From Rhynochetos jubatus (Eukaryota; Chordata; Aves; Eurypygiformes; Rhynochetidae), in contig CM050662.1 of assembly GCA_027574665.1 (NCBI GenBank), positions 6,230,501 to 6,294,500 on the forward strand: a stretch of 64,000 nucleotides of DNA, read 5' to 3'. The notes beneath the pieces are model-generated. The model did no database searches, was not told the DNA's origin, and worked only from the letters and a program-made list of their open reading frames with translations. The position numbers and the translations under genes were made by a program. Below are positions 26,301 to 40,680 of this stretch, one piece after another. How positions within the stretch are numbered: the first letter of the stretch is position 1; each line of letters starts with the position of its first letter.

Positions 26301-29300
26301 TCCTTCCCACCTCCGAGCCGCGGTGGAGGTAGCAAAGTGAGATCTCACACTTCCCCCAAGCTGGGGTTAGTGCTAATTAAACCACAATAGACGACTTCTC
26401 TGCGGCCGCTCCTGAGGAGCAGGGATATTGCCGTGCTCGCTGCTGCGTGGAACAGATGGGGTTCAGCAGTATTCAGAGTGCATCCGATGCATGCTCTGCA
26501 GCCAGAAACCTGGCCAGGTCTGCGTACTGTCGAGTAGTGGATGGGTAACAGGTTCGTGGGGAACGATATTAAGAGAGATCTGACAATTGCCCTAGACAAA
26601 AAGCTGTTTAGAAGGTGTTTGGTATGTAAGAGGGAGGAGAGACGGGCGTTTGGCAGGCTTGTTCAGCGCAGTCATTGGCTTTTGGGGAGGATCCTGCTCC
26701 AAGGGCTGAAATAACAGCACGTTGTGCTCTTCATGTACCACAAACTTTACACACCAGCTGTTAAAGCTGCAGAACAGACAAAAAAAATTAAAAAGGGATT
26801 TGACAGTGAAAGCTGACTCTTAACTGAGAAAAAGCACGTTAGATTTAGTGCGCCGTCACTGTAATGTAAAATCCAGTATTACCCAGAACGCAGTATCTGA
26901 GCAGATCATTTGCTTATTACTAATAGTTACTTTGTCACTTTTCTGGAACAGGTTTTGACTATATGAGCTGATATAAAGCTTTCCCTGGTACCTGAAAGTT
27001 AATACTGCAAAGCTGAAAGTGTTAATCCTTGGGGAAGCACACAGTCCTAAACCAAAATGGAGAGAGAGGAGGCGTGGGACCCCTCCAAAATTCTGAACGG
27101 GAGTCGGTACCTGTCCAGTACTGAAGCAGTGTATACACTGGGACATAGCAGAGGAGGCCTGCTCGGGCTGCTGAAAAGCTTGCCCTTACATTACGTGGTA
27201 CGGAAGGGCAGACGGTAGATGGTTGAAGTAAGCATCTGCCTCACACGGTCTTGGTACCTGGAGATTCAGCAGACTCAGGACATTGCCTTTGCGTCTGAGA
27301 ACAGGCAATGCAATGGGCTTTATAGACAGCGCTGTGCCACGCACCACAGTGGGTTTGAATATGCATGTGGTAATATTAGGAATTCTTCCCCAAGGGCTCT
27401 CCCCACCTTGCAGTGGGTGGGTAGTTTTGCCATCAGTTTTGGCAGAGACAAGTCCAGCTTTCTGAGGGACGTGGGAGTGGTGGCTGTGCGTGTCCGTCTG
27501 CCACTGGCCCCTCTCTCACCTGGGCTGGGGTGTTGATACTGATCAGAGAGTTTGTGTTGCTCACATTGAGCTAACAGTAGGTATCTGCAGACTTTCTTAT
27601 CTGGGAACCTATGTTATCAAGAGTATTGTTTGAATACTATATTAATAGCTCTTTTCAGGAAAAGTGAGGTGTTACCTCTATAAAGTTTTACTTGTCTGTC
27701 AGATTGAAAAGTCTACTGTGTAGTGAAAGAAAGGATGAAGAAGAAAAAAAAAAAACCAACTCCTATAAAATCGACTTTTCTTTTTAGTGGACTTTCCATA
27801 TCTGCAGAGAGTGAATCAGTCCTCTACCGACAGTGACCTGTGCTGTAACTTTCACTAAAATAGACTGGACAATAAATGGAGCCTTTTTTGTAACATACTA
27901 AGTTCTGCAGGCTCTGAAAAAGTTGCTGGGAACGCATTCCTTCTCCTCATGATGTAGTAAATGTTGAATTGGTTTATGTACCACTCTGCTTTTAATTGGT
28001 TAACTTTGTTCCAGTTATTTGTGAGTGGGAGAAGAGGATATATAAAATACATCATAATTAATCCTTTAATGCATTTTTAATTTTCAGCACAGACATATTG
28101 CTACAGAAAAAGTCAATCTTAATTCTAAAAGATGAGAAAATATATTGGTAGTGTCTGTTTCTAGAGGTACTTTTCTTGCAGCCACAAAATGTGAGTTTTA
28201 TATTTCCAACCTAATTTGAATTTAAGTTTTTCTCCAAAGAAAGTTTGAGCATTTAAATCACACTATCAAAATAAATTTGTGTAATGCCCCAGAGAATATA
28301 TTTAGTGGTAAAATGATCATAAATGTTAAAAAAGTGAAGTGATTTGAAACATCAAAGAATATTAACAAGGGAAACTGCAGAGCCACTATATATTTTATGT
28401 AAATATATTTTAATCTTTAACACAATATGTAGAAAATATTTAATAATTCTGGCAAAAAATAATCTGATTTTGTGTTTAAACAGTTTGCAAGGGTACCAAA
28501 TAATGTGTTTCTTCTTATCCTGCTGGAATCTTGTGACCTTTCTGATATCAAACATTTCATTTCTGCATCTTTTCTCTGCACACTGCCTGTCTATGGAACT
28601 CTAAATTCTGTAGATAAACTGGGGCAGAGACAAAATGCTTAGTGTTACTCAAAAAATAAATTAAGAACATTTTCTTTAAATGCACTTTGGCTTCTGGATT
28701 GCACTTTTCATTCACCTTGAGTTCCTCAACAAACCATGAGTGCAAGGAGCTTGGGGATTTGGTAGATGTAGGAACAGAAGGAAGTTGTGGCATTATCTTT
28801 CAAAATGAAGAGCACTCCATGGTCGACGCTACTTATTTCTGTTTGTCAAGCAAAACGTTTTCATTTACTGCTTTTATTTTCTTCTTTTCATGTTATGAAT
28901 GAGTTCCTGTACCAACAAGGAGCACAGAGGCAGGGATGAAAGCAAGACTGAGATCTGTGACTGATTTCAGTTCTTGACATGGTACGATGGGTTGCTAACT
29001 CCACCTGAAGCCTGGGTCAGACCAAGGCCCTGACCGCGGCTCCCAGTAAAAACACTGTCTTTTAGCTCAGTTTTTTATGAGCTTCCATGTTTCAGATGTC
29101 CCAAAAGATGCCTCTGATCCTCTGTAGACCATAAAGCAGGAGCCAGGTGCTACTGGTGACTCTGAGTTTTGGGTTTAAAAGCTGCAAAAATTACTATAAA
29201 GTGCTTTGGTGCCTTCTGTATATTGTCTTTGCCCCTGCAGCAAGGTGAAGATGAAGTCTGAGAAAGGACGGCCTTACTTAAACACCCTTTCCTGGGAATT

Positions 29301-32300
29301 CCGCACTGGGGTGCTTCTGCTCATCTTTGCATCAGGTTTTCTCTGTGGCTTCCCACAGAGGTTTTGGGTTTAATCGGTTGATAACATGGGGATTCTTCTT
29401 GTTGGCAGACTTCCTTTCCCCCTTTTTGTAAGACAATTAAGCCCATTTCCGTGGGTTTTATTCTTGCATTCCAACACACAGAGAAGTGTGTGCAACCTCT
29501 GAAACAGCAACAAAATGAAAAATAGGCATTTATTTGTAAATAAGTGGCAAAAGTTTAACTAACTTAAGACCTGTTGGAAAAGAAATGCACAGAAAAGTTG
29601 AAAAAAATTGAACGGAAGCTTTCAATAACTACAGGGTCGTTTTTAGTAGGAGAAAATTTTCTGCTCTGCTTAATTTTGGTTATGTCCTATGGCAATATCT
29701 GGCAATAACAGTATTATTGAGAAATATTTATTAGTGTAGCTGTAAGCACATTTAAAGATTATTAAAAACCCCCACAAAAAGGAACCCCAAAGAATTCTTC
29801 AAAATATTTGTCCAATATTCCTTATGGTGTGTGGCAATATGATGTTCATATCCTTTATACATTAGAAATTAATCCATAGCTGTGTCCAGAATTAAGAAGC
29901 ATAGGAAATGAAACTCTTTCAGAGCTCAGAATTTCACCTTCAGTCTCTTAGGATGCATGAATAATAGGAATTAATTTCAAGGTGGTTCAACAAGCTCAAG
30001 TGGGTGAAGTAGTAACATTGAGTAAATGATCATGCTATTGTCATTAGGCTGGAAGTGCTGAACAATGCTTGTTGGTTTAGGAACTGTATCTCAATAAGAT
30101 ACAGAACTCAATTTAGCAAAATCCCCTTTTAATTTATTTGTTATTGTTGTGCCTCGCCGGGGTAGCATGGAAACTGTGTGGTGACATCGCAGTTGTGCCA
30201 TGTGGACAGGACAGAAAGAATTACGAGTCACTGTTGGCTACTTAGGTGGAGTGTTTTCCTCATTTTATATTGTGAAAGCTGCTTTTCCTCCTACTTTATA
30301 ATGATAGCCAGAGGGATTGGAGCTTGAGCATACTTTGTTCATTGCAGATTTTCTGTAAAAAAATTTTCCAAGCCCAAAAGATTTTATCATACCAAGAGTA
30401 ATCCTAGGAGGATCGTGGATCGTATTCTATTAAAGAAGGTAAATGAGTTCTCGCTGTACAGAGCTAGCATGGAATGATTTGGGGGTTTGGCTGTTGTTAG
30501 TCACGTTAATTGTTGTAGGTCTGTCATATAATATCTCTGAGCCTGAAAATCCTTCCCGAGTTTCACCTGCTTTTTGAAATGAATGATGAGCACTGACTCT
30601 GTAGCAACAAGATACACACGTGGGAATCTGCCATTGAACTCTGGGTGCTTTAGTGTGAAAAATCATGATAATTCACTCACAAGTAATACTGAAGATGTGC
30701 AAGTACACTCACCCAAATATCCACAGCAATTTTAAGTTCTAACCTCAATTCCAAGTGAGCCCAAATATTTGATCTTTAAAAAAACAGTTCATTTTTGAGG
30801 TTGTAAAATGCAAACATAAATGAAAACACAACCACACTTCCATCCCTGAAATCTTAAAATGAAAATAATAGGATTCTTAGAAATTAAAATTGTTCTATCA
30901 GTTTTGAATAGAACCTCTTTTCTCCAAACACTTCTGCCTCGCTCTCCTTCCTGCTCCACGACAAACGCCCAGAAGCACACAGCTGGCTACAAGTCCCGCA
31001 CGCTGGTTGTTCTCCAATTCTTATTCGGCACCGAGTCGTGTTCTGCAGGGCAGATCATGATCCCTCAGACCAGTTGAGGTCCGCATCCCCCAGTCCTTCT
31101 ACATTGTCTGACACATCCAGTCACTGCAAGCATTTTACAAGTGGAATAGGGTTATTCGTGCTTCCTTTTTTCAATCCCCTATATTCCTAAGGACTGTGTT
31201 CCATAAAAAAGTTTAGTAATTTGTGCAATTTCTGATAGAAATGCCACGGATGAGTATGCTTATCGTACACACTGCCTTTTTCCTAGCAAACTTTTAAGAA
31301 CTTTTCTGAACATGAATCATTATTCTGTGCTACGGCCAGGATTAATTGTTCCTGTGGTTGTCTTTTGTATGCTGAGCACTCGGTTACATAGTCAGTTTTA
31401 CTTATTTGCAAACTGCTATTCTGGGCATGTCTTAACTAGATAGAAGATTTTTATTTGCTTTCCCAACCTGGAGAGTCAGGGAGCGAAAGTCATGACATAA
31501 TTCTAAATATATGAGATGTCATTGCTTAATGAAAGCTTGAAAATGCCACACAAATGTGGTTTCCTCCTCTATTTTGCTGGAAATTATGATCGGTCGAGGC
31601 AATCAGGATCAAATTTGAACTCTGTAAATTGTGTTGCTATAACTGATAGCAAAATGCCTAAATACAATAACGAAAATGAGTTTTCTATTTAAATTGTTAT
31701 GCATAGCTGTGTTACGTACTCATACTTGAATACAGTAAAATTAAAATGATTGGGTTTTGTGGTGTTTTGGGGTTTTTTTACCCAAGGGTATATGTTAGCT
31801 CAAATGTATGTAAATTAATGCAATTAATTTAAAATGTTTCATTATTTCATCAGTCAGCATGTACATAATACGTGCCATAACACAACTGAAGGGAGTAACT
31901 ATTGACAATATATGAGTAACTGAAATACCTGCCAGTTAGGTGAAAAGCAAGGAGCTTGGCTTTTCTAAGAATGTCCCCAGTTTTCTGCATCAAGCTTATA
32001 TCACAGGCAAGCAAGTTCGGCCAGAGGAAGAACAAAAGTCATTTTGGTGGTTGAGAAATAGTGCACCCAAAGTATAGCAGTATCCGTGGAAAAATGATAA
32101 TTGCCATTTTTCTTTACTCCATTACTTATTAGACTGCCCTGTAGTTTATACTATTCCCATACCTCCTGTCTCCTCTATTGCTGTAGGTCTTTAAGTGAAG
32201 GAGAAATGCCCCTGAAGAACCTGGCTGCTGTTATTACAAGGTTTCTGTTAGAACAAATCAGTTGGAGGGAAGATTAACTACAGAAATGCCTTTTTCTAGA

Positions 32301-35300
32301 GAACTTTCAGAAAGCTACTGCACCCCCAATGGACCCTCGTGAAATGAGATGCCGAATTAGCATAAAGAATTGACAGAGGAAAGCTGGGGTGCTTACGTGA
32401 TTGCTTGATAAGAAACGTTTTTATTTGCTGACACATGTCGGTGGGAGAGCTGGTGTCATTGCTCAAGATATGGAAATGAAATGTGAGATAACCTCTGTTC
32501 CGTAACGTATTACAGACTGTGGGGTTGGAAGTACAGCATAGTGAAAGGAACACTATCCAGATGGCACCGTGGTGACAGGCTTTATATCAAAGACCACTGA
32601 GATAAAATAAGAGCGGGCAAGAGAGGGCCTCTGAAAATCACTGATGCCTGTTACAGATGTAACGTAGCTCTCTCTTTATGGGGAGAATATATTTGCATAA
32701 ATTCAGTGATCAATGATTTTGCTAATCCTGGAGTATTCCGGGCATGTCCCAGCAAACTGATGAACATTTCTATCAGTCCTCAGTGCGGATGCCTAATTAT
32801 GTTACGTATTCCGAAAAGATGGATTTTTCCCCTCCTGGAGCATATGTAGTAGTTGAATGCTGTGCTCGTTCTCCTTTCCTGCTCCCATTAGGTTGGAGGT
32901 TTTTTCCCCTTTAAGAATAGCCTGGAGCCCTGCAGGCTGCAGAACTTATCAAGATAAGAGCAGTGTCAGGTTAGAATTATTAGTTTCATGAATCACTGAC
33001 CAATATGCTTTTTCAAGAAGCCCGGTTTTATGGCTTGCGTAGTGTAAACCCTTTGTTGGTGCTGCAGTCACTGCTCCGAGAGACTCCAAAGTCAAAACTC
33101 CAGGCGACACAGAGATTTCTGGCAAATCTTCTCTCCCATGGTATTAATTGTTTCATTTGCATGCTCTGCTCATCTTGTGACCTGCGCTCCCTCCCCTTTG
33201 ACTAATATAGTTTCTTCGGCAGTAATATAAAAGATGTAGAACAAGCATTTTGACTGTTGAAAGTCAAATGAATGTGAACGACTCAATCCAGAGGACACTC
33301 GACTGTATATTTAATGCAGATGTGCGGCTCAACGCCTGCACCAAAAGCTGAGCTGAAGACTATGATAGGAATAAAACTCGTTGCAGATAAAGTTGAGGTG
33401 ATGACAGAGTTCTGAGGGAAAGTAACAAGTTCAAGGTAGATGAGTAGTCATTTTATGCCATAATTTGCAATTCATTGTTTATATGACTTCCCAAAGCAGC
33501 TGGACACTGCGGTAGCTGGATGTAATCCTATCGGCATTAATAAGGCCTCTTTGGCTGGGGGAGGAGGCTGCATGTCCGTGTGGCACAGGTTACCACTATC
33601 AAATATACACCAGGACGTCCTCAGCCCTTCTGTGGCACCATTTGGCATCCAAAACTGGTGGTGAATGTGGTAACTCCTGCTTGTTCTGTGGTCAGTCACC
33701 ACAACAGCAAAAAAATGATAATTAAAAAAAAAAAATGTAATGGTTACCTTCTTTTTTCTGTGTGCCATTAAAGGTATTGCTTATGGCCTATGGAAGTATA
33801 AATGGTTTGTCCTATTCAGAGGTTGGTTTTGTCCTTCTGCTCTGCTGGTAGAAGAGCATAGACAAAGGCTGTGCACTGCAGACAGTCTTTATGCAAGAGA
33901 GGACTCAAAAGCCTGGTTTCTCTGGAAAGCGAGAGTAAAATTGTGAACTCCGTGTACTAGAATGGTTTGTCTACAAGCATTGTGATAGCTATTTCACCTT
34001 AAACTGTAGCTGCTGGGATGGGGCTACTAGGCATTATTTATTATTAGCATTATCCAATATTTTTAGCTGGGACAATAATATTGTACCTATAGTAAATTAG
34101 AAATCAAAAGAGTAGTATGTAGTTCGTTTGCAAGTGAAGTAGGTAATTACAGCTGCACCAGAAAAAAAATGCATAGGTAGAAGTTTCTTCTGATCTAAAA
34201 ATCAAAGTGTTTCCTTCTGTTCACAAGATTATGCCTACAGTGTAAGTACATATGCGCGTTATGGTTAAATGAGGGGAAATAATTTTTAAAACTTTAAAAA
34301 GAAATGCATATGATTAGTGTAAATTTGACTTTCTTTATGTAGCGTATCCAGTTCTGTGTTTAAGAAAAAAGAAAATGTAAGAGCTGCACTGAGGATGAAA
34401 GTATGAAAAAAATTAAAATAATTTGAAGCCAAATAATCGCAATTTCTATGTTAATTTAGTTATCATAAATGAAGCAACTTAATGTGAACTGGTTCAATGC
34501 TTTTGAAGCAGAATAGCGTTTCTCAAGTTTCTGTTTTGGGGTGAATAATCCAAATGTGTTGTTTAGTATGTAAGAGTGATGGATGGACACACTTAGGACA
34601 TCTGCAGATCCTTAGAAACAAATTTTAAAGTGCTGTAAGGTCATCCAGAAACCTTTGTTGTGACAAACCGTGTTGCTCTTGAGGCTTTGAGATTCCTCAG
34701 AAAATAGCTTGGTCAGTTGAAAGAGCATCAAATAAGGTGGCTACGTAAGGCCAATGAAGGTAACAATGAACAGCAGTGCCATTTGTTTTTAAAAATTGCA
34801 CAGATCCCTCCTATCTTCATGGTGCTAGGTGGCGTGAGGTATCTGTGGTTTGCAAGTGCCAGACTGTGGCTGCGACTGGGATTTTATCTGGGGGTAAAAT
34901 AGAACAGAACGTTGTGGAAGACAAGTTGGAGGCTGTGATGCATATACTGAGTAAGGTCTTTGTTCCCCAGACTGGTAATTCGGATTTGCTTTTGCATCTT
35001 TGGTATTAGATTCTTAGATTGTGTCTGTCACCAAAAGTGCTTTTTAGGGGGGAGAAGGGTGGGTGGGACAGCAGATCTTACTCATGGCTTTCAGCTTTGG
35101 ACTTGGCTACTGTGATCGATAAATTGCCGCAATGCAGCATCTCTGCGACGACGCCTGAAGGCCGAGGAGAAGCCCCCGTTGGTGCAAAAGGAGGTTGCGG
35201 GCTGGGCGGGCTCTGGGGAGGGGGATAGTCCACTCCGCGAGCACTCGAGCTTCTTACTGGCTCCTTGGGCAATTTCAGTGATGTCTTAAAAGGGTTGGCT

Positions 35301-38300
35301 CCATTTTATCTGCAAGACACCCCATCTTCCCGTCCGCGGCTAGGGCGTTAGAATCGGGTGAGGCACTGCAGCTAATACTTGGGCTGAAACAGTTAGGACA
35401 GATCATCCACAATGGCAGTTTTATTTTATTTTGTATGCGTGCAGATGTTACGGGGAAACAGCCATGCATGGAGAACTGTTGACTCCTTTCATTTAGCTGC
35501 TACTTGTCCTTGTAGAATATTCCTGAACAGATCATGAGTGCTTTGAATTTTTTGCTGTGTATATTTTATTTTGCGCTTTTTCACTCTGTGGACTGAACGC
35601 AAATGAAACACTGTGAGTATTTGCTATTCAAATTGTTACGGTTTCATAGGTGTCTTGCATACGCGTGCATGCATGTCAGCAGGTGTTGCTGCTTCTCATG
35701 GGCAGTTGGTGTTGGGGAGAAGTTTAAAAATTGGGAAGATAGGTGTTTTTCTTGTGTGATGCAGGCAAGCGTTGTCTGATGTGTTATTAAGATTATGTTT
35801 AATTGTTGATGGAACGCAGATCCCTTTCCAGCTTCACCAAGGAACTTGTGATTGCCCTTGTGTAGGAACTACACGTTGTCTTTTTTTTTCCAAAACATTT
35901 ATTTTCTCTATAAATGTAACTTTTCCTTAACAACTGTTCATACATGCAAGTCTAAATTCAAAGAATGTGCATATCTCACATTCCCTGTTTTATCCGTGTG
36001 GATTTATATTAGCCTAGATACTTGTTCTAATTTCCAGCATGTATGAACTGCAGGTAGGTGCATCACATACTGTTGGAACAGAAAATTATTCCACAAATAT
36101 GGTCTGTCTCTCTTGCATTTTTGGGGAGCCAATTTTGGCAGTAAAGGTGAAGTTCCCTCTTTAAAAGATTTGCTTATTTTTCTTCCTCTGCTGTCAGAAG
36201 CTGAGAATTGCCTTTGTGGTTCCTTGCCACACCATGTCCATTGTCATGTTGCCGGAGCTATGAAAGGTCTCTTCCTGCTACCCTTTCCTATTAGCAACAC
36301 AAATCGCCTTGGGAGCTGAAGGGCAGATGAGACACCGGGCAGCCGAAATCGGGGGGCTGCTCTGGCAGGAGGAATAGGGCGGTTGTCTTAGGTCTGCCAT
36401 GGGTGGGAAGTGGAAACCTGGGGTTCTGGCAGCCCACTCTCCATGGATGCCAATGGCCTGCCTCCTCAAAGGCTTTTGTAAAACCTTTTGCACTGACACC
36501 CAGACACTCAGGCTAAACTGTGGCCAGTGCCATTTCTGTGGGTGGTTGTATCTGTCCTCCTCAAGCAGCCGTCTGCTGCACAGGGCGTGTTGCCGGTGCA
36601 TCCTTCCCCTGGGCCTAGCGGCGGGCCGGGGACTGACAGGAGCCCAGCCAGTGCCGCATTGCGGCAGCTGATGCAGCGGCAACTGGCTGGCCCAGTGCAG
36701 CTGGATCTTGTCACGTAGCCACTCACAATGGGTGCACAAGTCACATTTTTTGTCACTTTCTCTACTTCTGAAAAGACGACTAATTTCTAGCTGCCGCTTG
36801 GAATGGCTTTTCTGTTCCTGGGTGTGTTACACCGACAAGCGTGGAAGGGTGTGTTCGTTACGGTAGGGAAGTCTGTCAAAGTAGACGCTTTTATCGTAAA
36901 GTCACAGCATTAAGGTTGCCATGAACTCAGGATGGGACAAATTAAAACACGGTTTTGAAGAAGGATACTCTTCCTTTCTGGTCCAAATTTAATCAGTTTC
37001 TTTAGAATTTCTTTTGGTGGAGTCCTGTAAGAAAACCACAGCACTCAACTGACTGCTGCAATCTTTTGCCTTGGAAGCCTCCATCATTACATGCCTTCAG
37101 CCTGAACAAATGTCAAAAGTTGATTGCTGCTTTCAAATTATAGAGTTGGACTGTGTTAGTTTGAATTGGATTATGTTTACAAGACTGATTTAGCTTCAGA
37201 AAGGACTAAGCAGAAACAACTGTTCAGGCAGGAACCTGAGAAACCATTTTATTCTGCTGGAGTACTGATGCATCAAGCTTAAGGTTTGTATGATCTGACT
37301 CTGTCGCGTTGATTCTTTTTCATCCTTTCCATAAATACACTCTGGTAGGCTTTCAGACCTCTGTGTCATCAAGAGCCCAATCCAGTTTCCATCGATCTTG
37401 GCAGGAGTAGCACAGAATCTATAAACTACAGTACCAGGCATTCATGCAGTTGGGTAACACCAAGAGCCATCTTTAGTAAGAGATCTCTCTGTATAACCTA
37501 AAAAAAAAAGGCATATGTATTTAACAATTAATTTATATTGAAGTCATGTAATTCTGTTATTTATCTAATCATATAATTCACTGAACAAGAGATTTTCAAA
37601 TGAATCTACAAAACAGGTGAGTAGAAATAGAATACAATTATATTTTTTATCGCTAAGGCTCCTGTGAAAATCGGCACCTAAATAAATAGATTGCAGGGAC
37701 TAGATTCACTCCCTGCTGATATCAGCAACAGGACTTCCACTGACTGCGGTGGACATTGTTCTGGGTATTATGGTAATCGGACTTGTTCCCCGTGGTTGTA
37801 GGCAATATCTTCATCCCTGGAAATTGGGTACCAAGAGAAACAACATCAGAACCACCCTGATGATGTAAAACAAGTATTCAGTTATTGCAGAAATACTTTT
37901 ATTTCTCTCAGTCCAAATACTTCCAGAAAATTACGGATGTAATGGGGAGTTAGGGCCACAGCAGTCATTCCCAGTACAGCATGCTGAAAAATGTGCAGCC
38001 TTTGGGTGAAGACTTGAGAAAATTTCTTGATTGAAAAAATAGTAAAGGCAGTGTTTCTTGTGCCATTTTTCTGTTTAGAAAAATATCTTATTGGAGAATC
38101 CTCAATTTACAAATAAAGCAGTGGCAGAATAATTTAAGCCTGCATTCTTTTGTCTTTGCACCAGTGCTTTTATAACTAAAATTTCCATTCAGCCTGGATT
38201 TAATTTGTATTTCCTGCTTAGAATTAGAATGCCATGTAAAGATTGAAAGGCTGAATGAAATTTCTCTAAAAAGCATTTTTAGCTCTGAATGGGCCTAGGC

Positions 38301-38573
38301 GTTAGAAAGAATTGAGGGATGCGACTGGTACCTGTATTTTGTACACCTCATAGAGGTGATTTGATTGGGTGGGAAAATAGATACGTTTTTCTGTATGTAG
38401 AAAGAGGAGACTTCGTGAAGGGGAAGTGGTAAGACGTTTCATGTAGGACCATGTGAATGACATTCTTGAATTAACATCTAACAAAGTCCACAACATAAAT
38501 GAACTGTGTACCCTCATTCTCTGTGTAACCTTTATTATATTTTATTTGACCCTATCTTGGCTTAGCTCATCTT

Positions 38574-38668
38574 ATTCTATTCTATTCTATTCTATTCTAT
38601 TCTATTCTATTCTATTCTATTCTATTCTATTCTATTCTATTCTATTCTATTCTATTCTATTCTATTCT
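38574..38668. repeat. Pentanucleotide microsatellite (ATTCT)19, uninterrupted
   Basis: There are nineteen perfect ATTCT units. The left flank is CTT and the right flank breaks to GTTTTCC. The repeat creates an artificial open frame rich in Ser-Ile-Leu-Phe-Tyr, which is not a protein. The same pentamer is the unstable intronic motif in human ATXN10 (spinocerebellar ataxia type 10). Here its perfection suggests a young, probably polymorphic locus. CR1 elements end in related ATTCTATG units, but no CR1 body adjoins it. Confidence 0.97.
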
Positions 38669-40329
38669 GTTTTCCACTTTATCTTGTTTCAGCATATTTT
38701 ATTTATTTGTGTGTCAGTAGAATAAATTCAGGCGTAACGATGTGTATGTGCACAGACAACAGGGCTAACGATAATATTGAGGTTTCAGCATCAGTCACCA
38801 GACATCAGTCACCAGGATCCTTAATTTTGCTCCCACATGTATACATATGACAATATAATCTTTGGTTGAACAAGCCCGCATGATTCTTTTTCTGGCCTCT
38901 TTTACCCATTTGCACTGATTCCTGGTCCCAACCTCTTTACCCAGATAGTTTGCCCAACTGCTTTCTTAGCCGCGGGTCCTGTCTTTCCCTCTCCTCTGCT
39001 CTTAGCCGCAGCTCCTGACCTCGCCAGTCCCACAGACTTGCCAGTCCCTAAGGAGAGTTAATGCAGCAATTACAGGAGTTAAGTTCATAGGCCCTGAAGT
39101 TATCGCTACAGGCAAATATCATCATCATTGTTCTTGCTGGGTGACAAAACAGGCATTTAAAAAAAAAAAAAAAAGAATTTGTTATTACAATAACCCAGTT
39201 TCCCCGAAGGCTAATGTTTTTTAAAGTAATCTCACTCCTTTAAGGGAAAAGAAGCAGTCTGCCATAAACATCTGGCTTTTATAATAAGCTTCAATAGGTA
39301 AAATCTGATAGTTATGTGCAAATTAAAATCAGCCACAGAACGAGAAGAGTCAAGCAATTGTAGCAGTAAACACTGCTGCAGTTTTGTGCATAATTCCATG
39401 AAAGCCTTATTTATTTTTTTTAATACATTTCTAAAATGAAAATTTTCTTTCCTCTGTATCCTTGAGCCATCTCTCTGATGTCAGCTTCCCAAGCTAACAG
39501 TGCTAGAGCCTCTCTTGTTGCTGTGGTGAGAACATTTGTGAACACATCGGCAAAAGACTAATACTAGAACAGGAACCACAAATTGGCAACTAGTTACTTT
39601 TATTTATTACAGTGTATTTTATGTGTCACCTGGAGACTATTTAGAAGATTATTTTCCTGGGCTAACATTGTGTTTAAAAATAGCACTTGTCTAGCACCAA
39701 CTCATTTTAGAGTTGGGTACAAATATTGAGACAAAAACCCAGCTGTTACTGCTTTTGCTGCTAATTTGAGGTGTCAGATCAGAGTATGCCACTGAATAAG
39801 GCCCCTTGTGAGATCATTATGTTTTCTAACGGTTGAGAGTAATGGATTAATCAGTGCAGCATCAGTTGCTTTCATTATATGCCCACACGGTAGCTGTGGT
39901 CTTTAACTTAAACAGTCTGTGGGGACATCAAAGGATTGAGTACAAGAGGCACTCAGGGCTCACCAAAACTGAAGAGATCCGGTTGAGTTTTGGACCTTGC
40001 CTAACAAGCAAATCTTGGATGCCTTGAAAGTCAAGGATGAGGACTGCACTGAGTGCTGAGGGACAGAATGCCAAAACCATTTTGCTTTTTCATCGGGGAC
40101 CATGAGAAGCAGTAAATATTTAATTTAATGCACATTCCTTCTGACCTGTGTGAAAAATGCTCTTTGCAGCTATTGAAAACATAGCTCCTTTTACCCACAG
40201 TCTCAATGTTAATTACAAACCGTAGTTATGGCAGTGTATAAAATTCAAATCTTGGGTTTATTACTAAAAATAGATTTAGATTCACTTTTTGCAATTGGTA
40301 AAATACCTCTCCTGGTAGTTACGTTAGGT

Positions 40330-40680
40330 GGTACGTAGGGCTGGAAGGGGTCTGAAGTTGTCAACCCTTGTCACACCCTTGGGTGGGACCATCGAGTCTC
40401 ATGCCATTCCTGCCAGGGATTCATTTAGTCTTTCATTACAGGCTCCCGCTGCTGATGGCTGCACACTCTAACAGCTCTTTTCTGTATTTCTCCTGTTCTG
40501 ATTGTAAGAAATATTTCCCCTATATCTAATCAGATTTCCCCTTTCTGAAATTTAAACCTGTTACTGCTTTACTTAACCCTTTCTGAATTCAAGGAACACA
40601 GAATTCCCTTTCCCTTCGCAATGGCTTTTTATGTAGCTGAAGAGAGGTTTAAGAGTAGGTCATACGAATCTGCTAACGTA
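40330..40680 (-). mobile_element. Ancient CR1 LINE 3'-region fragment
   Basis: The + strand carries, in reverse complement, degraded CR1 landmarks in order. These are a GGCTGGAAGGGGTCT segment near 40340, a TGATGGCTGCACACTCTAACAGC segment near 40453-40475, a TTGTAAGAAATATTTCCCCTATATCTAATC segment near 40502-40530, and CTTTTTATGTAGCTGAAGA near 40626. Divergence is clearly greater than in the copy at 62.8 kb, so it is an older insertion. Both ends are approximate. Confidence 0.65.

Noticed and set aside
36278-36739. 153-codon open frame on the minus strand
   Set aside because: It lies in a GC-richer patch where stops are rarer, with open frames on both strands. No recognisable protein features.
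38453-38725. Open frame with a Ser-Ile-Leu-Phe-Tyr repeat
   Set aside because: Translation of the ATTCT microsatellite, not a protein.
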